From Actinomucor elegans (taxonomy: Eukaryota > Mucoromycota > Mucoromycetes > Mucorales > Mucoraceae), in NCBI GenBank assembly GCA_026027325.1, contig JAMSLZ010000004.1, positions 2,108,001 to 2,172,000 on the forward strand: a DNA stretch of 64,000 bases, read 5' to 3'. Numbering within the stretch: position 1 is the stretch's first letter; each line of letters opens with the position of its first letter. Positions 1-9,560 of this stretch are shown one piece after another. A program made the position numbers and the translations under genes. Under the pieces are notes generated by a model, which was given only the letters and a program-made list of their open reading frames with translations, had not been told where the DNA came from and searched no databases.

Positions 1-2123
1 GGAACCACCGAGAAGACCAAGAAGAATGCACCACCAAAGGAGGCAGCCGAACCAGAAGCTTGGTTAGATGATCCAGGGTTGGAATACTATTCAACCGAGG
101 CTTGAATCGAGATGGATACATCAACCAAGGGAGAACCGAAGAATGACCAGAATAGGCTTGAAAGCAGAACACCAACCAGGGAGACACAAAATCCAAAGAC
201 ACCAGAGGACGAAGCAGACGCTGAACATACACAAGATGCAAAGCAAAGCTCTGATCTTGGATGTCCACCAGACCAACACCACCATACTTGCGAGGAAGAC
301 ACAAAGAAGACCAAGACGGCGCGGGCCAAAACGATGCCACATACTTGCGCACTACTGCCTTGATATCCAGAAGCCACTTGCCAGGCACAGGAACCACACG
401 AAGAAGATGATACACCTTGGAGAGCAACAGAGAATTCGCCACCAGACCAGTACCACGAATAGACAGGTGTCGTTCACGAAGCATGTTTGCATGCCTCTCC
501 AACTTGACTTTGACACCATCCAGGAAATGCAGCAACTGAGCATCGGTATGATACAGTGGATAACCAAGGTAACGCACCGAGCCAACAGACGACGAATCAT
601 GCCACTCTACACCAGCAGCAGAAGCTATATCAACCCAAGGCTGATGAGCCACACCAGAAAGAGACACCAGAACAGTCTTGCTGAGATTCACCTTGGCGTT
701 GGAGGCACGACCATAGACCTCAAGAAGAGACAGAAGCACCAACCATTCACCAGGCGAAGACAAGAACACCTCAAGATCATCGGCATAACTGAGAAGCTTG
801 ATAGGAGCCGGAGGAGAAGAACCACTGACGAAATCAAGCGGGTAGTTACCCGTATCATCACCCAAATCAAGATGGACCTTTTGAGGGTTAGGGAGCCAAG
901 TCCGAGGAACCACCACAGGAGCCAGAGAAACACCAGACAGAGAAGAACAAGCCAAGACAGACCGCAACAGGGGTTCAAAAGCCAAGTTGAACAACAGAGG
1001 TGATAGTGGATCACCCTGCCTAAGGCCACGCAACTGAGGAACAGCTGCTCCTAACCACCCGTTAATGGACACGGAGATCTTGGTACCAAAGAACAAAGAA
1101 GAGAGACAACCAACCAGACCAGAAGGAAAACCAAAACGAAGCAACACACGACGAAGATACTCAGGATGGACCCGATCATAAGCCTTCTCTTGATCAAGTA
1201 ACACCGCAACTTGAGGAAGGTTTGGAGCCACCGACCGAAGATTAGCCATCAACGTTTGATTCAACCACCCATTATCCGAGATCAATCGATGAGGAAGGAA
1301 CCCAGTTTGATAGGGGTTGATCAGTTTTGGAAGGACACGGCTGAACCTATTGGCCAGCAACTTGGTAAACAACTTGGCATCAGAGTTGATCAGAGACAGA
1401 GGACGCCAGTTAGCCAAGAGCAGAGGATCACCTTTCTTGAACAAAAGCACCATCCGAGTTTGTTGCCACGAAGGAGGAAACACACCAGAGAAAGCACCAC
1501 CAAGGACTGCCACCAGCAAGTCCAGAAAAGGTCGCGAACGACCAGCCAAGTAATGATATACCTCGAAAGGAATACCATCCATGCCAGGAGACCGAGACCT
1601 AGGGGCGTGAGCCAGTAGATCCAGCACCGTAACGGCATTAGGCAGAGCCATCAGATACTTGGCATCATCCGAAGACAACACCACTTCTTCAGGAATACCA
1701 TTCAAAAGAGAGTCCACGGCTTCGGCATCGATGTCGTCCGGGGTGTATAGCTTTTGGTAAAAACCGCGAGCCTCCCGAAGTATATCAGCCGCTTCCACCA
1801 AGACCTCACCAGTAGTAGAGCACTTCAAGGACTGGATTGTCTGTTGAGACTGGCGATCCTTGATGACACGATAGAAATACTTGTTGTTACGTTCACCCAG
1901 TTCATGCCAACGAGTGGCAGAGCGAAGCATATTCTGGCGTGTTTCTTTCTGAATCTGACCATCAATCAATTTCTCTAGCTCATGCACCACCTGAAGAGGA
2001 AGTGAATCATCACTAGGTTGAATTGACGGTGTAGCATCACTAGCCATAATACCTGAGACAGAAGAGGAAACAGCCTTCATACGTTCCTGTTGTAAAGCAG
2101 CAACCTTGTTCTTGAATCGAGCC
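1..2123 (-). CDS. LINE A ORF2, reverse transcriptase part (partial, runs off left edge)
   Basis: This is the continuation of the ORF2 that starts at 5410, after the Harbinger-like insertion. Read on the minus strand it gives the linker (ARFKNKVAALQQE...), then the RT domain. The RT has the same sequence as the LINE B copy at 9561-11992, including PLSLINSDAKLF, QEKAYDRVHPEYL (motif A), GLRQGDPLSPLLF (motif B) and SYADDLEVF (motif C, YADD). It stays open to position 1. The protein is a reverse transcriptase that would prime on nicked target DNA. Long plus-strand ORFs here (for example 68-1003) are antisense shadows. Confidence 0.85.
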
Positions 2124-2126
2124 TTA

Positions 2127-2358
2127 GACGGATATCTACAATTAATATATCTTTTAAATCTATTGTATATGTCCTATTTTTTTTTAATATATCCATATAT
2201 TTTATAATTTATAACTTTTTTTCATGAATTAAAATTATTATTAAGTATAATAAACATTATCAAGAAGGCAACTGTTCCATTTTGCATGAAAAAGCAATAT
2301 TATATTTATGCTTTCTCCTAATATACGTACCAAATTTATATGAAACAAGATGTCCGTC
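2127..2358. repeat. Left 232-bp terminal direct repeat of the Harbinger-like element
   Basis: Apparently identical to 4235-4466 and in the same orientation. It begins GACGGATATC and ends GATGTCCGTC, so it looks like a complete miniature element (MITE) in its own right. Confidence 0.85.
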
Positions 2359-2379
2359 TTCTATAACATTTTAAATTAG

Positions 2380-3852
2380 TTACTTACTATTCCAATATAT
2401 ATTAATACAATCAAAACTATTAAATTTACTGTAATGTATCCATGAATTATCCTCATCACTGTAGTTTTGCCATTTCACAAGGTAATAACTATCTTCGACT
2501 ATTAACCCTTTATGATCCAAAATAGTTTCAATTTCATAACTTTCATTATTATCTATATCTATTTCCAAGTCCATTTTCTCATTATTATAAATATTATTAT
2601 TTTTAAAATGAGCAATATTTGATAATTCTAATCCTAAAAATTGTTGCTGTAATAATTTCATTTTATCTAAATTGTTTATTCTTTCATTTAACTTTGGAAG
2701 TGATTTATAATTTTCATTATTATTCAAAATATCATTTTTGTATTTAAAATCAAAGCTATCATTAATCCAATATGAATGAAAATCACTATGTTCTATATTG
2801 TTTAGTTTAATATATTTTTTTAAATTAAAAAGGACACATGCAATTTTTAGTTGAATATTATATATATTTATATTAGTAGTTAAAAAAGGTTTTTTGTTAT
2901 TTAATCTTTTAAAGATACATCCCAAATCTGAGAAAGTTTTTTCCATTTTAGACCGAAAACTTCCAAATTGATCGTTATAATTTATTTCAATTTCATTTAA
3001 GTTTATATTTTTATCTTTTCTGATAGGATATACGAAGTTATAGTCATTTAGATCAGAACTATTTATTATATTATCTACGTATAGGCTATATCCTCCATCT
3101 AATGCAATACAATCCATCAAATTTAGTTTATTTTCAATATTCATATTTATAAGCATAGATCCATCATTATTAGTACTACATGGTTGACTGTCTGATACAA
3201 ATAATACCATACCATTTGTATCTATTGCAACTTGTGTTCTAAACCCATTTTTTTTAAGTTTGTAACTATAATATATGGATTTATCTTCTGCACCATATAC
3301 CATACCTCTTTTATCATGGCCGTCTAAATGTATTGTTACTTGATTAAACAAATCTGGATTCTCTATCATTCCATTTAAAAGTCTAATTTTTATATTTGAA
3401 AACATGTTTTGTAAAGAAAAACTTAAAATCTTATTTAATTTTAACATTCTATCTGATGAATAAAATTGTCTGTATATTTGATGAAAAGTACTTTTTGATA
3501 TATAATCATCCATATCTTCAATTGATATATTCTCTACTATAAAATATAATATCAATAAGCCTTTTTCTATATTATTATATGGTCCTCTATAATCTCTATC
3601 TCCAAATAATATAACTAGGAAGAAATAAACAGGTATTATTCCTAACTTTTCTAATAAAATCTTTTTAATTTCTTTGATCTTTTTAATAGATATAATCTTT
3701 TTAGTGTGATATTTTTTTTGTTCAATCTCTGGCCAACCATAATTTAAAAATTTCCAATAATCATTTGTTAGAATCTGATACTCCATTAATAAAGTATCCT
3801 TAACATTATTAATATTATCCATTTGTTCTTTTTTATATTGAGATAAATTCAA
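2380..3852 (-). CDS. Chromodomain-tailed DDE_4-type (Harbinger-like) transposase, 490 aa
   Basis: Single uninterrupted ORF that fills the space between the two direct repeats. The DDE core resembles the HARBI1/DDE_Tnp_4 nuclease: D177 in HLDGHDKRG, a YSYKLKKNGFRTQVAID stretch matching the family's KK..N.Q pattern, D252 in ALDGGY, and E304 in RSKMEKTFSDLG. The C-terminus (about 438-489) reads as a chromodomain, with YEIETILDHKG, YYLVKWQNYSDEDNSW and a closing aromatic residue. Chromodomains bind methylated histone tails, so it could steer insertion toward marked chromatin (inference). Codon use is extremely AT-rich compared with the LINE around it. No introns were seen. The family call rests on motif spacing. 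Confidence 0.78.
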   Translation of the reverse strand: MNLSQYKKEQMDNINNVKDTLLMEYQILTNDYWKFLNYGWPEIEQKKYHTKKIISIKKIKEIKKILLEKLGIIPVYFFLVILFGDRDYRGPYNNIEKGLLILYFIVENISIEDMDDYISKSTFHQIYRQFYSSDRMLKLNKILSFSLQNMFSNIKIRLLNGMIENPDLFNQVTIHLDGHDKRGMVYGAEDKSIYYSYKLKKNGFRTQVAIDTNGMVLFVSDSQPCSTNNDGSMLINMNIENKLNLMDCIALDGGYSLYVDNIINSSDLNDYNFVYPIRKDKNINLNEIEINYNDQFGSFRSKMEKTFSDLGCIFKRLNNKKPFLTTNINIYNIQLKIACVLFNLKKYIKLNNIEHSDFHSYWINDSFDFKYKNDILNNNENYKSLPKLNERINNLDKMKLLQQQFLGLELSNIAHFKNNNIYNNEKMDLEIDIDNNESYEIETILDHKGLIVEDSYYLVKWQNYSDEDNSWIHYSKFNSFDCINIYWNSK

Positions 3853-4234
3853 TTTTTTATAACTTAAAATAAAATTAATAATAATATATATACATTATTA
3901 TGTTTTAGAAAACATTTTTTATTTTGAAAAGTTTGAAGTAATTCTAAAATTTATTAATTTTATATTTTGCTTAGTCAGCAAAATTGTAAAATCAATTATT
4001 TTTTTTGAACTTTTTATTAATAGACAGATTTATAAATATTTTGTGTTACACAAAATATAATAAATCCTAATTGTTTTAAAGAAATAGAAAATATAAAAAG
4101 TTCACAAATTGTGAACATTTTTAATTTTCATGGAATGACAAACAAATTGATAATTTGAAAAGAATTGTAGTGTTAAGCTGATTTTATAATTCAGAATTTT
4201 ATAGCAACAGAAACATTTCTCTATGGTTATAGTA
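3853..4234. other. Non-coding AT-rich stretch inside the Harbinger-like element
   Basis: No ORF or structured motif was recognised. It is the upstream region of the transposase gene and probably carries its promoter. It ends in a GTTATAG stretch just before the right repeat, and the inner side of the left repeat has the inverse CTATAAC (2361). Confidence 0.5.
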
Positions 4235-4466
4235 GACGGATATCTACAATTAATATATCTTTTAAATCTATTGTATATGTCCTATTTTTTTTTAATATAT
4301 CCATATATTTTATAATTTATAACTTTTTTTCATGAATTAAAATTATTATTAAGTATAATAAACATTATCAAGAAGGCAACTGTTCCATTTTGCATGAAAA
4401 AGCAATATTATATTTATGCTTTCTCCTAATATACGTACCAAATTTATATGAAACAAGATGTCCGTC
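4235..4466. repeat. Right 232-bp terminal direct repeat of the Harbinger-like element
   Basis: Apparently identical partner of 2127-2358 in the same orientation. It ends at the TTA target duplication 4467-4469. Confidence 0.85.
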
Positions 4467-5410
4467 TTAGCACCCCAAGCGTACTTTTGCGCACAGCACT
4501 TGAGCAACAACTTGAAAGATTCCCATTGAGATTGGACCCTCAAAGGTTCACCCTTACCACCAGGGCTAGCATTGTCACCATCACCACCAGAAGATTCGAA
4601 AAAGAGAGACACCGTCTTGTCCAGCAATAGGAGAAACTCTGAATCCTCCAGCAGAGTGGGATTAAAGCGCCAACAGCCAGGACCAATACGAGCACAAGCA
4701 GGCTGCAGATCGATTGTCAAAAGACAGTGATCGGTCCACACACCAGGAACATAATGGACTTGACCATTCACCAACCGAGTCACCAGAGAAGTATGACCAA
4801 AGATATAATCAATAGTAGTACCAGCCCTAGGAAAAGTAATAGGACCGTCCGGGAAACAGTTGTTAAAGTGGAGACGAAGCCAATCATACAGCGGAGCCAC
4901 AGAGGAAAGACTTGTCTCGGCAGAAGAGTGCAGATGAATGTTGAAGTCACCTACCAACATCCAAGGCGTGTTGGACACCTCAGACCACAAAGCAAGAGAG
5001 AGAAAAGATTGTATAAACAGTGGACGGTCCGAAGACTGTGCCGGTGCATAGATATTGGCCACGCGACACAAGACATTATGCTGGGCATCCTTGACAGTAG
5101 CCACAACACAACGCTCATCCAGGAGAACTTGAGTAGCATCCAAAGAAAGACCAGGCTTGAGACAGACAATGGCACAATGTTTGGATACCACAAAGGGACA
5201 GCGAGGAAAGAAGAAAGAGAAAGAGCGGATTTGATGATCAGTGAGAGAAGATTGAGAATAGAAGTGAGATACCTCTTGCAAGCAAAGGATATCCACACCA
5301 AGAGAACGAGCGCGTAGGTAAGAAGCGAACTCCTTTTGTGTTGTTTTTTGGGACTCCATAAAAATGCTACGCACATTTAAGGAACCCAATCGAATGTTTT
5401 GACCTAGCAT
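4467..5410 (-). CDS. LINE A ORF2, N-terminal APE-type endonuclease part
   Basis: Starts at the ATG 5408-5410, which overlaps the ORF1 stop as TAATG. The domain is an endonuclease/exonuclease/phosphatase fold: RLGSLNVRSIF at the N-terminus, CLQEVSHF (catalytic E), WMLVGDFNIHLH (GDFN motif), TTIDYIF and VWTDHCLL (the closing D-H pair). It nicks target DNA so that RT can prime. The frame continues into the Harbinger-like element by chance for about 39 codons, but the true continuation is at 2123 leftwards. Confidence 0.88.
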
Positions 5411-6792
5411 TACGCCCTATGGGCAGAAGAAGAAGACTTGGAAGACTTGGACGTCTTGATAGCAGAAGCAGAAGCCTTGGTCTTCGCCACATTCACAATA
5501 TTCTTCTTGAGAAAGTCAATCTTGTTTTGAGTTCGAGCTTTGACTTTACTCAGATCCAGCATTTCTTGAGCACTATCCACCTTCATAGTAGAAGCAACCT
5601 CGAAGTCAGCAAACTTGGAAGCATTCACACCGTACGGACTGTTGGGATTGTACTCCGCCTTCTGGCCAGAAGACGAAGGAGCACCCTCACCATCAACTTC
5701 CATTGTGTCAACAGCATTATCATTGTTGACTACACCAGTAACATCACCACCAACAACACCAGCAGCACCAGAGACACCACCAGAGACACCACCAGACCCA
5801 GACGCAGAGCTACCCACAGACACCATAGACACCACAGAGGCTTGGTCTTCCTCATCATCAGCTGTAGCTTCCTCTTGTACTTCAATATCTTCTGAATCAG
5901 AGCTTGGACCAAGCTTCTTACCACCAGACAGAGCAACGTACTCACTTAGCTCTACCGCAAACGACTTGTCCTTATCCTGTTTGGACTTGGACTTGACCTT
6001 ACAGAAGCGAGCCGTGTGACCATGCTCTCGACACGAAAAGCACACGCGCTTGGCTAACTCGGGGCAATCCTTACGGACATGACCGGATAAACGGCAGAAA
6101 TGACAAACCGGAGGGGCGTTCTTGAACTGAGCAGGTGCGAAACTATCCCAGGCATTCAGATACAGCATTCTTGATAAAGGCTGAGATGGGAGCACCTCTC
6201 CATCCTCACCTTTCATGCCCACTGACGTATCTAACAGCACCGACATCTTGCCTTCAAAGTAACCCTTGCGACTGTACTTTTTAAGCTGATACACCTTACC
6301 ATAGAACGCCAAGGAGTCTAACATATCCACCAAAAAAGTATGTTCATCGGGGATAGCATTCAACATTGTAAATTGAACATGCGTCAAATTACCACCAACA
6401 GAAACACCCGAACCAGAACAAGTGGAAACAGCTTTGTATACCACACCATTGACAGTAACACCATCACTGACAGCCTTAGTGGCATCCACCTTTGCCTTGA
6501 AAGTGGCTTCCACCAATAGGTCACCACCAGCATTTTCACGCCATGTGCTAATGGGCCTGAATTGCACATTGGCACCGACTTGTTCTTGGATGACCTTGTA
6601 CGCATCAACACGGTCACCAAACAATCTTCCGGGAAAAGAAAAGAGAACCGAACCAGAAGAGAGAGCTTGTTGCACAATAGCAGTAGCCTTGCGCACCAAA
6701 ATTTCAGATTTGAGGTCATCATCTTCAAAGATGACCTCACCAACAAGAGGAATGGAGGAACTGTCGACATTGCGTCGAGCAGGAGTAACGAG
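5410..6792 (-). CDS. LINE A ORF1, main part: nucleic-acid-binding protein with CCHC knuckles
   Basis: Joined with 15044-15118 (its first 25 codons, MTENSAVSWTT...) across the LINE B insertion, counting the 12-bp duplication once, it gives 481 aa. Two adjacent zinc knuckles are visible: CHFCRLSGHVRKDC and CFSCREHGHTARFC. After them comes a low-complexity acidic/Ser/Gly tail (GGVSGGVSGAAG...) and a Lys/Ser-rich C-terminus. It resembles L1-type ORF1/gag-like proteins that package LINE RNA. The stop overlaps the ORF2 start (TAATG), which suggests termination-reinitiation. Confidence 0.85.
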   Translation of the reverse strand, partial: LVTPARRNVDSSSIPLVGEVIFEDDDLKSEILVRKATAIVQQALSSGSVLFSFPGRLFGDRVDAYKVIQEQVGANVQFRPISTWRENAGGDLLVEATFKAKVDATKAVSDGVTVNGVVYKAVSTCSGSGVSVGGNLTHVQFTMLNAIPDEHTFLVDMLDSLAFYGKVYQLKKYSRKGYFEGKMSVLLDTSVGMKGEDGEVLPSQPLSRMLYLNAWDSFAPAQFKNAPPVCHFCRLSGHVRKDCPELAKRVCFSCREHGHTARFCKVKSKSKQDKDKSFAVELSEYVALSGGKKLGPSSDSEDIEVQEEATADDEEDQASVVSMVSVGSSASGSGGVSGGVSGAAGVVGGDVTGVVNNDNAVDTMEVDGEGAPSSSGQKAEYNPNSPYGVNASKFADFEVASTMKVDSAQEMLDLSKVKARTQNKIDFLKKNIVNVAKTKASASAIKTSKSSKSSSSAHRA

Positions 6793-6861
6793 TTTTTTTT
6801 TTTTGTATTAAATGTAATTTATTGATCTTAAAGTGGTTTTACAAAGCTAAATTACAAATTA

Positions 6862-7538
6862 CTAATCTAATGTTGTGCTAGTAGACTCATCAGGAGTTCT
6901 ACTATCTAAGAAAGTGGTGATAACAAGGCTGTTATCTGTCTTGAAGGAATTGAGGACCCAAGCTGAGGACCAAGTATCATCATGAATAACACATCGCCAA
7001 TGTGCAGCCCATAGGGTATAGAAGATCGAACCCAAAATGGAAAGCACATCCACATCAAGCGGCTTGCAATCTAGACTACATAGAGTGACCAGTGCAGCCC
7101 AGATGTTCGCGTCACAGGGAAAGTCTTCATCCAAGGAGAGGAAAACAAGAGCTTGACGCCAGTAGTCGGACTTTTGCGGGCAACCGACAGCAAAATGGTA
7201 CAAGTCTTCATTAGCACCGCAGAGAACACAGAAAGGAGAAGGAAACTGCTGAGGAGACCAGCGATTCACCCGAGAGCGATAGCCAATCTTGTCGTGAAGC
7301 AGGCGCCACCAGGGAGTGAAAGCCTTGGCCACCATGGGGAGGGACCAAAACAAACGCCAAAAGAAAGGACGCAAAAGCAAGTGAGAAGCCACAGCCAAAG
7401 GAGGACCAGGACGAGCAGAAACAACAGAGTGATCAGCGTGCCAGAAGCGACGCAAGACACCAAGAGGGAGTTTGGCAACAGATACCACCGAAGAGGGACC
7501 AGAAGGAACAGTCCAATGACGGGTCGATGGGGGTGATT
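6862..7538 (-). CDS. LINE B ORF2 C-terminus (zf-RVT-like zinc-binding region), fragment
   Basis: Minus-strand frame containing WHADHSVVSARPG, WWRLLHDKIGYRSRVNRW, FCVLCGANEDLYHFAVGC and WAAHWRCV. The C..C...H....C pattern and the Trp-rich lead-in match the zf-RVT domain at the C-terminus of L1-type LINE ORF2 proteins. The stop is at 6862. It is cut from the RT part (9561-11992) by an AT-rich DNA element. The 3'UTR and poly(A) tail follow to 6793. Confidence 0.8.
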
Positions 7539-8032
7539 ACCAAACGAGGTCTCAGATTTAATTTATACTAATAATACATAATATTTTATTTTACACTTCA
7601 TAGGGAAATGCTTAACATTTTTTGTTTTTTAAGCTTTTAATATGACCAATAAATATATCAAAAAGTATTTAAATAATTACTATTACTAATTTCTAAAATA
7701 ATTCTTTTTTTCATATTTTTATCATAAATTCTACTTTTTCCTTTATTTTCAATATTTTATTTTGTTTTTCTATTAAAACTATTTAATTTTATATATCAAG
7801 TAATAGATAATAAAAATATTAATTAAAAATATATAATAACAATAAAATTATATTTAAAATGTTTCTCATATGATGAATATAATGAAAATTTATTAGAAAT
7901 AGATATTGTGAAGGAAGAAATAAAAAACTTAGAAAATAAAAATTTAATTTAGATAATAATTATCAGCATGATATAAATGTTAAAATTAATGGAATATATA
8001 TTGAAAAATTTAATTTAGAAAATATATTTAAA

Positions 8033-8329
8033 TTATAATTTAAGTTTTTTCATGATGGGTGCGATTTCATCAAGTATCATATTATTCTTATTATCTAATG
8101 TTTTTCTTTTTATACCTTTGTTTTTATCTTTATTATATGTCTTAAATTCATATACTTTTCTTAATCTTTTATTTGAACCATTTTTTTTCATGTAGATTTC
8201 ATAACACCCATCTTTTTGCTTTATTTTGTATTCTGCTAAATCATATTTTTTCATATCTTTTATAATTATACTTCGTTTAATATTGTATTTATATTTATCA
8301 TCTACAATAATATTAAATATTTCATCCAT
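8033..8329 (-). CDS. Hypothetical 98-aa Lys-rich protein in the AT-rich element
   Basis: ORF in the same strand and composition as the transposase behind it. The product is lysine/asparagine-rich with no domain I recognise (MDEIFNIIVDDKYKYNIK...). It lies downstream of the transposase and could be a second element-encoded protein or a chance ORF in AT-rich DNA. Confidence 0.3.
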   Translation of the reverse strand: MDEIFNIIVDDKYKYNIKRSIIIKDMKKYDLAEYKIKQKDGCYEIYMKKNGSNKRLRKVYEFKTYNKDKNKGIKRKTLDNKNNMILDEIAPIMKKLKL

Positions 8330-8599
8330 TTCTTTTTATATTATTACTTTTTCAATTTTTTTTATTTTTTTATAATAGATATATTTAATCCCACTCATAA
8401 TGTAATACCCAATTGTCTCTGATCTATTACATAATCATTGTGTCTTAAATAGGCTAGTTTACTGACTTAGTCAGGTCCTTGTAATAAGAATAATGAATAT
8501 CAAATATGCATTTCACATTTATAACTATCAATATATTTTCTATCATATTTTTAATAAATATAAAAATTCAATTTTTTGCATTTTTTATGTAAATTAAAA

Positions 8600-9481
8600 T
8601 TAATCCTTTAAAAACTTTTTCCATACGTTATACTCTCTATTTTTCTTACGCCATTGATATTCTTTTAAATACAATACTATATCTTTTTTATTTCTATTTC
8701 GTGGTATTATACTTTGCTTTAAGCCATTCCATGTGCCTTCAATTGTATTTGTATGCACACCTGTATTTGGATCTTTAAAATGCTTTGAATGATTTACAGT
8801 TAAATGTTTGTATCCTATATTTTTCAAGTTATTATACCCTTTCCATAAATCCGTATATATTGTTGTACCTTTTTTTACATATCTTTTTATAATTAAATCA
8901 ATATTATCAACATTTCTTTCTTCAATGGGTAATAAAAACATTTTTTTGTTTTCATTTTTTATTTTATTTTTTAGCATACTTCTTTCGATACCACCAATTA
9001 CCCAAGCACCTTCTACCTTATGCCCCTTATTATATTTTCTTTTTGCAATTTTACTTTCATCGATTTCTACAATTTTATTTCTACCTCCAATTTTAATATT
9101 TCTGTTACCTAACAATTGTTTATTTTTCAAGTATTTTCTGAATATTTTATTGTATGATGACACTGTATTTTTGCTAATTTGCAAACTTGATGCTATAAAG
9201 GAAGAAGGTGCTTTTCCAAGAAAAAGATATAATATGTGTAATTGAGTATTTAAAGGTAAAGTTAAATTATTAAAAATTGTTCCTTTCAATGGTGATATTG
9301 CTTTCCTACATTTATAATATCTACAAACATATAATTTTTTATTTAAGTTTAATTTAGTTTCATGTTCACATTTATTACACTTTATATGTTTATTAACGTA
9401 ATCATTACTAATTAAATATAATAGTGCTTCTTTTTCATCGTCGAATATTTTTTTTAAAGATTTATATGGTTCTATAAACAT
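8600..9481 (-). CDS. ISXO2-like (IS1595/Merlin superfamily) transposase, intronless
   Basis: About 293 aa from the ATG at 9481. The frame is open farther upstream, but that part is antisense LINE B. Visible parts are an N-terminal zinc ribbon (CNKCEHETKLNL...CRYYKC), then the ISXO2 core: VEIDESKIAKRKYNKGH (first D), EGAWVIGGIER, TTIYTDLWKGYNNL (second D), LTVNHSKHFKDP, GVHTNTIEGTWNGLK (acidic residue after the conserved N-T) and the tail KEYQWRKKN. This is the D-D-E architecture of bacterial IS1595 and eukaryotic Merlin elements. It looks intact. Compared with the spliced relative at 12384-13915 it has no introns and a far more AT-rich gene. Confidence 0.82.
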   Translation of the reverse strand: MFIEPYKSLKKIFDDEKEALLYLISNDYVNKHIKCNKCEHETKLNLNKKLYVCRYYKCRKAISPLKGTIFNNLTLPLNTQLHILYLFLGKAPSSFIASSLQISKNTVSSYNKIFRKYLKNKQLLGNRNIKIGGRNKIVEIDESKIAKRKYNKGHKVEGAWVIGGIERSMLKNKIKNENKKMFLLPIEERNVDNIDLIIKRYVKKGTTIYTDLWKGYNNLKNIGYKHLTVNHSKHFKDPNTGVHTNTIEGTWNGLKQSIIPRNRNKKDIVLYLKEYQWRKKNREYNVWKKFLKD

Positions 9482-9560
9482 CTGCAATTTTATTAAATCC
9501 TTTTTATTTTTAATTTTAATTTGTAAAAAAAATTCAATTTTTTCATATAACAATAAAATT

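Larger units (their letters stand above)
2127..4466 (-). mobile_element. PIF/Harbinger-like DNA transposon with direct 232-bp terminal repeats
   Basis: A 2340-bp AT-rich element inserted in LINE A ORF2. A TTA duplication flanks it (2124-2126 and 4467-4469), matching the TWA target known for PIF/Harbinger. Excision restores the ORF2 frame. Its outer ends are imperfect inverted repeats, GACGGATATC and GATGTCCGTC. Unusually, the first 232 bp and the last 232 bp are direct repeats that look identical by eye, and each repeat on its own has both inverted ends. One transposase gene lies between them. No second (Myb/SANT) ORF, which typical Harbingers carry, is visible. Confidence 0.8.
7541..9560 (-). 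mobile_element. AT-rich IS1595/Merlin-type DNA element inside LINE B ORF2
   Basis: An abrupt shift from LINE codon use to very AT-rich sequence separates the LINE B RT (...QVHIETPTT) from its zf-RVT tail. It holds an ISXO2-like transposase (8600-9481) and a small unknown ORF (8033-8329). I could not fix the exact ends. No clear target duplication or terminal inverted repeat was seen, so the boundaries are approximate to about 20 bp. Confidence 0.65.

Noticed and set aside
68..1003. 311-aa plus-strand ORF, and the similar 10005-10400 and 11148-11555
   Set aside because: Exact antisense of LINE A/B reverse transcriptase. The composition (His/Arg/Gln-rich) is a shadow of the coding strand.
8808..9245. 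145-aa plus-strand hydrophobic ORF that looks like a membrane protein
   Set aside because: Antisense of the ISXO2 transposase core. The hydrophobicity comes from reading Lys/Asn codons backwards.
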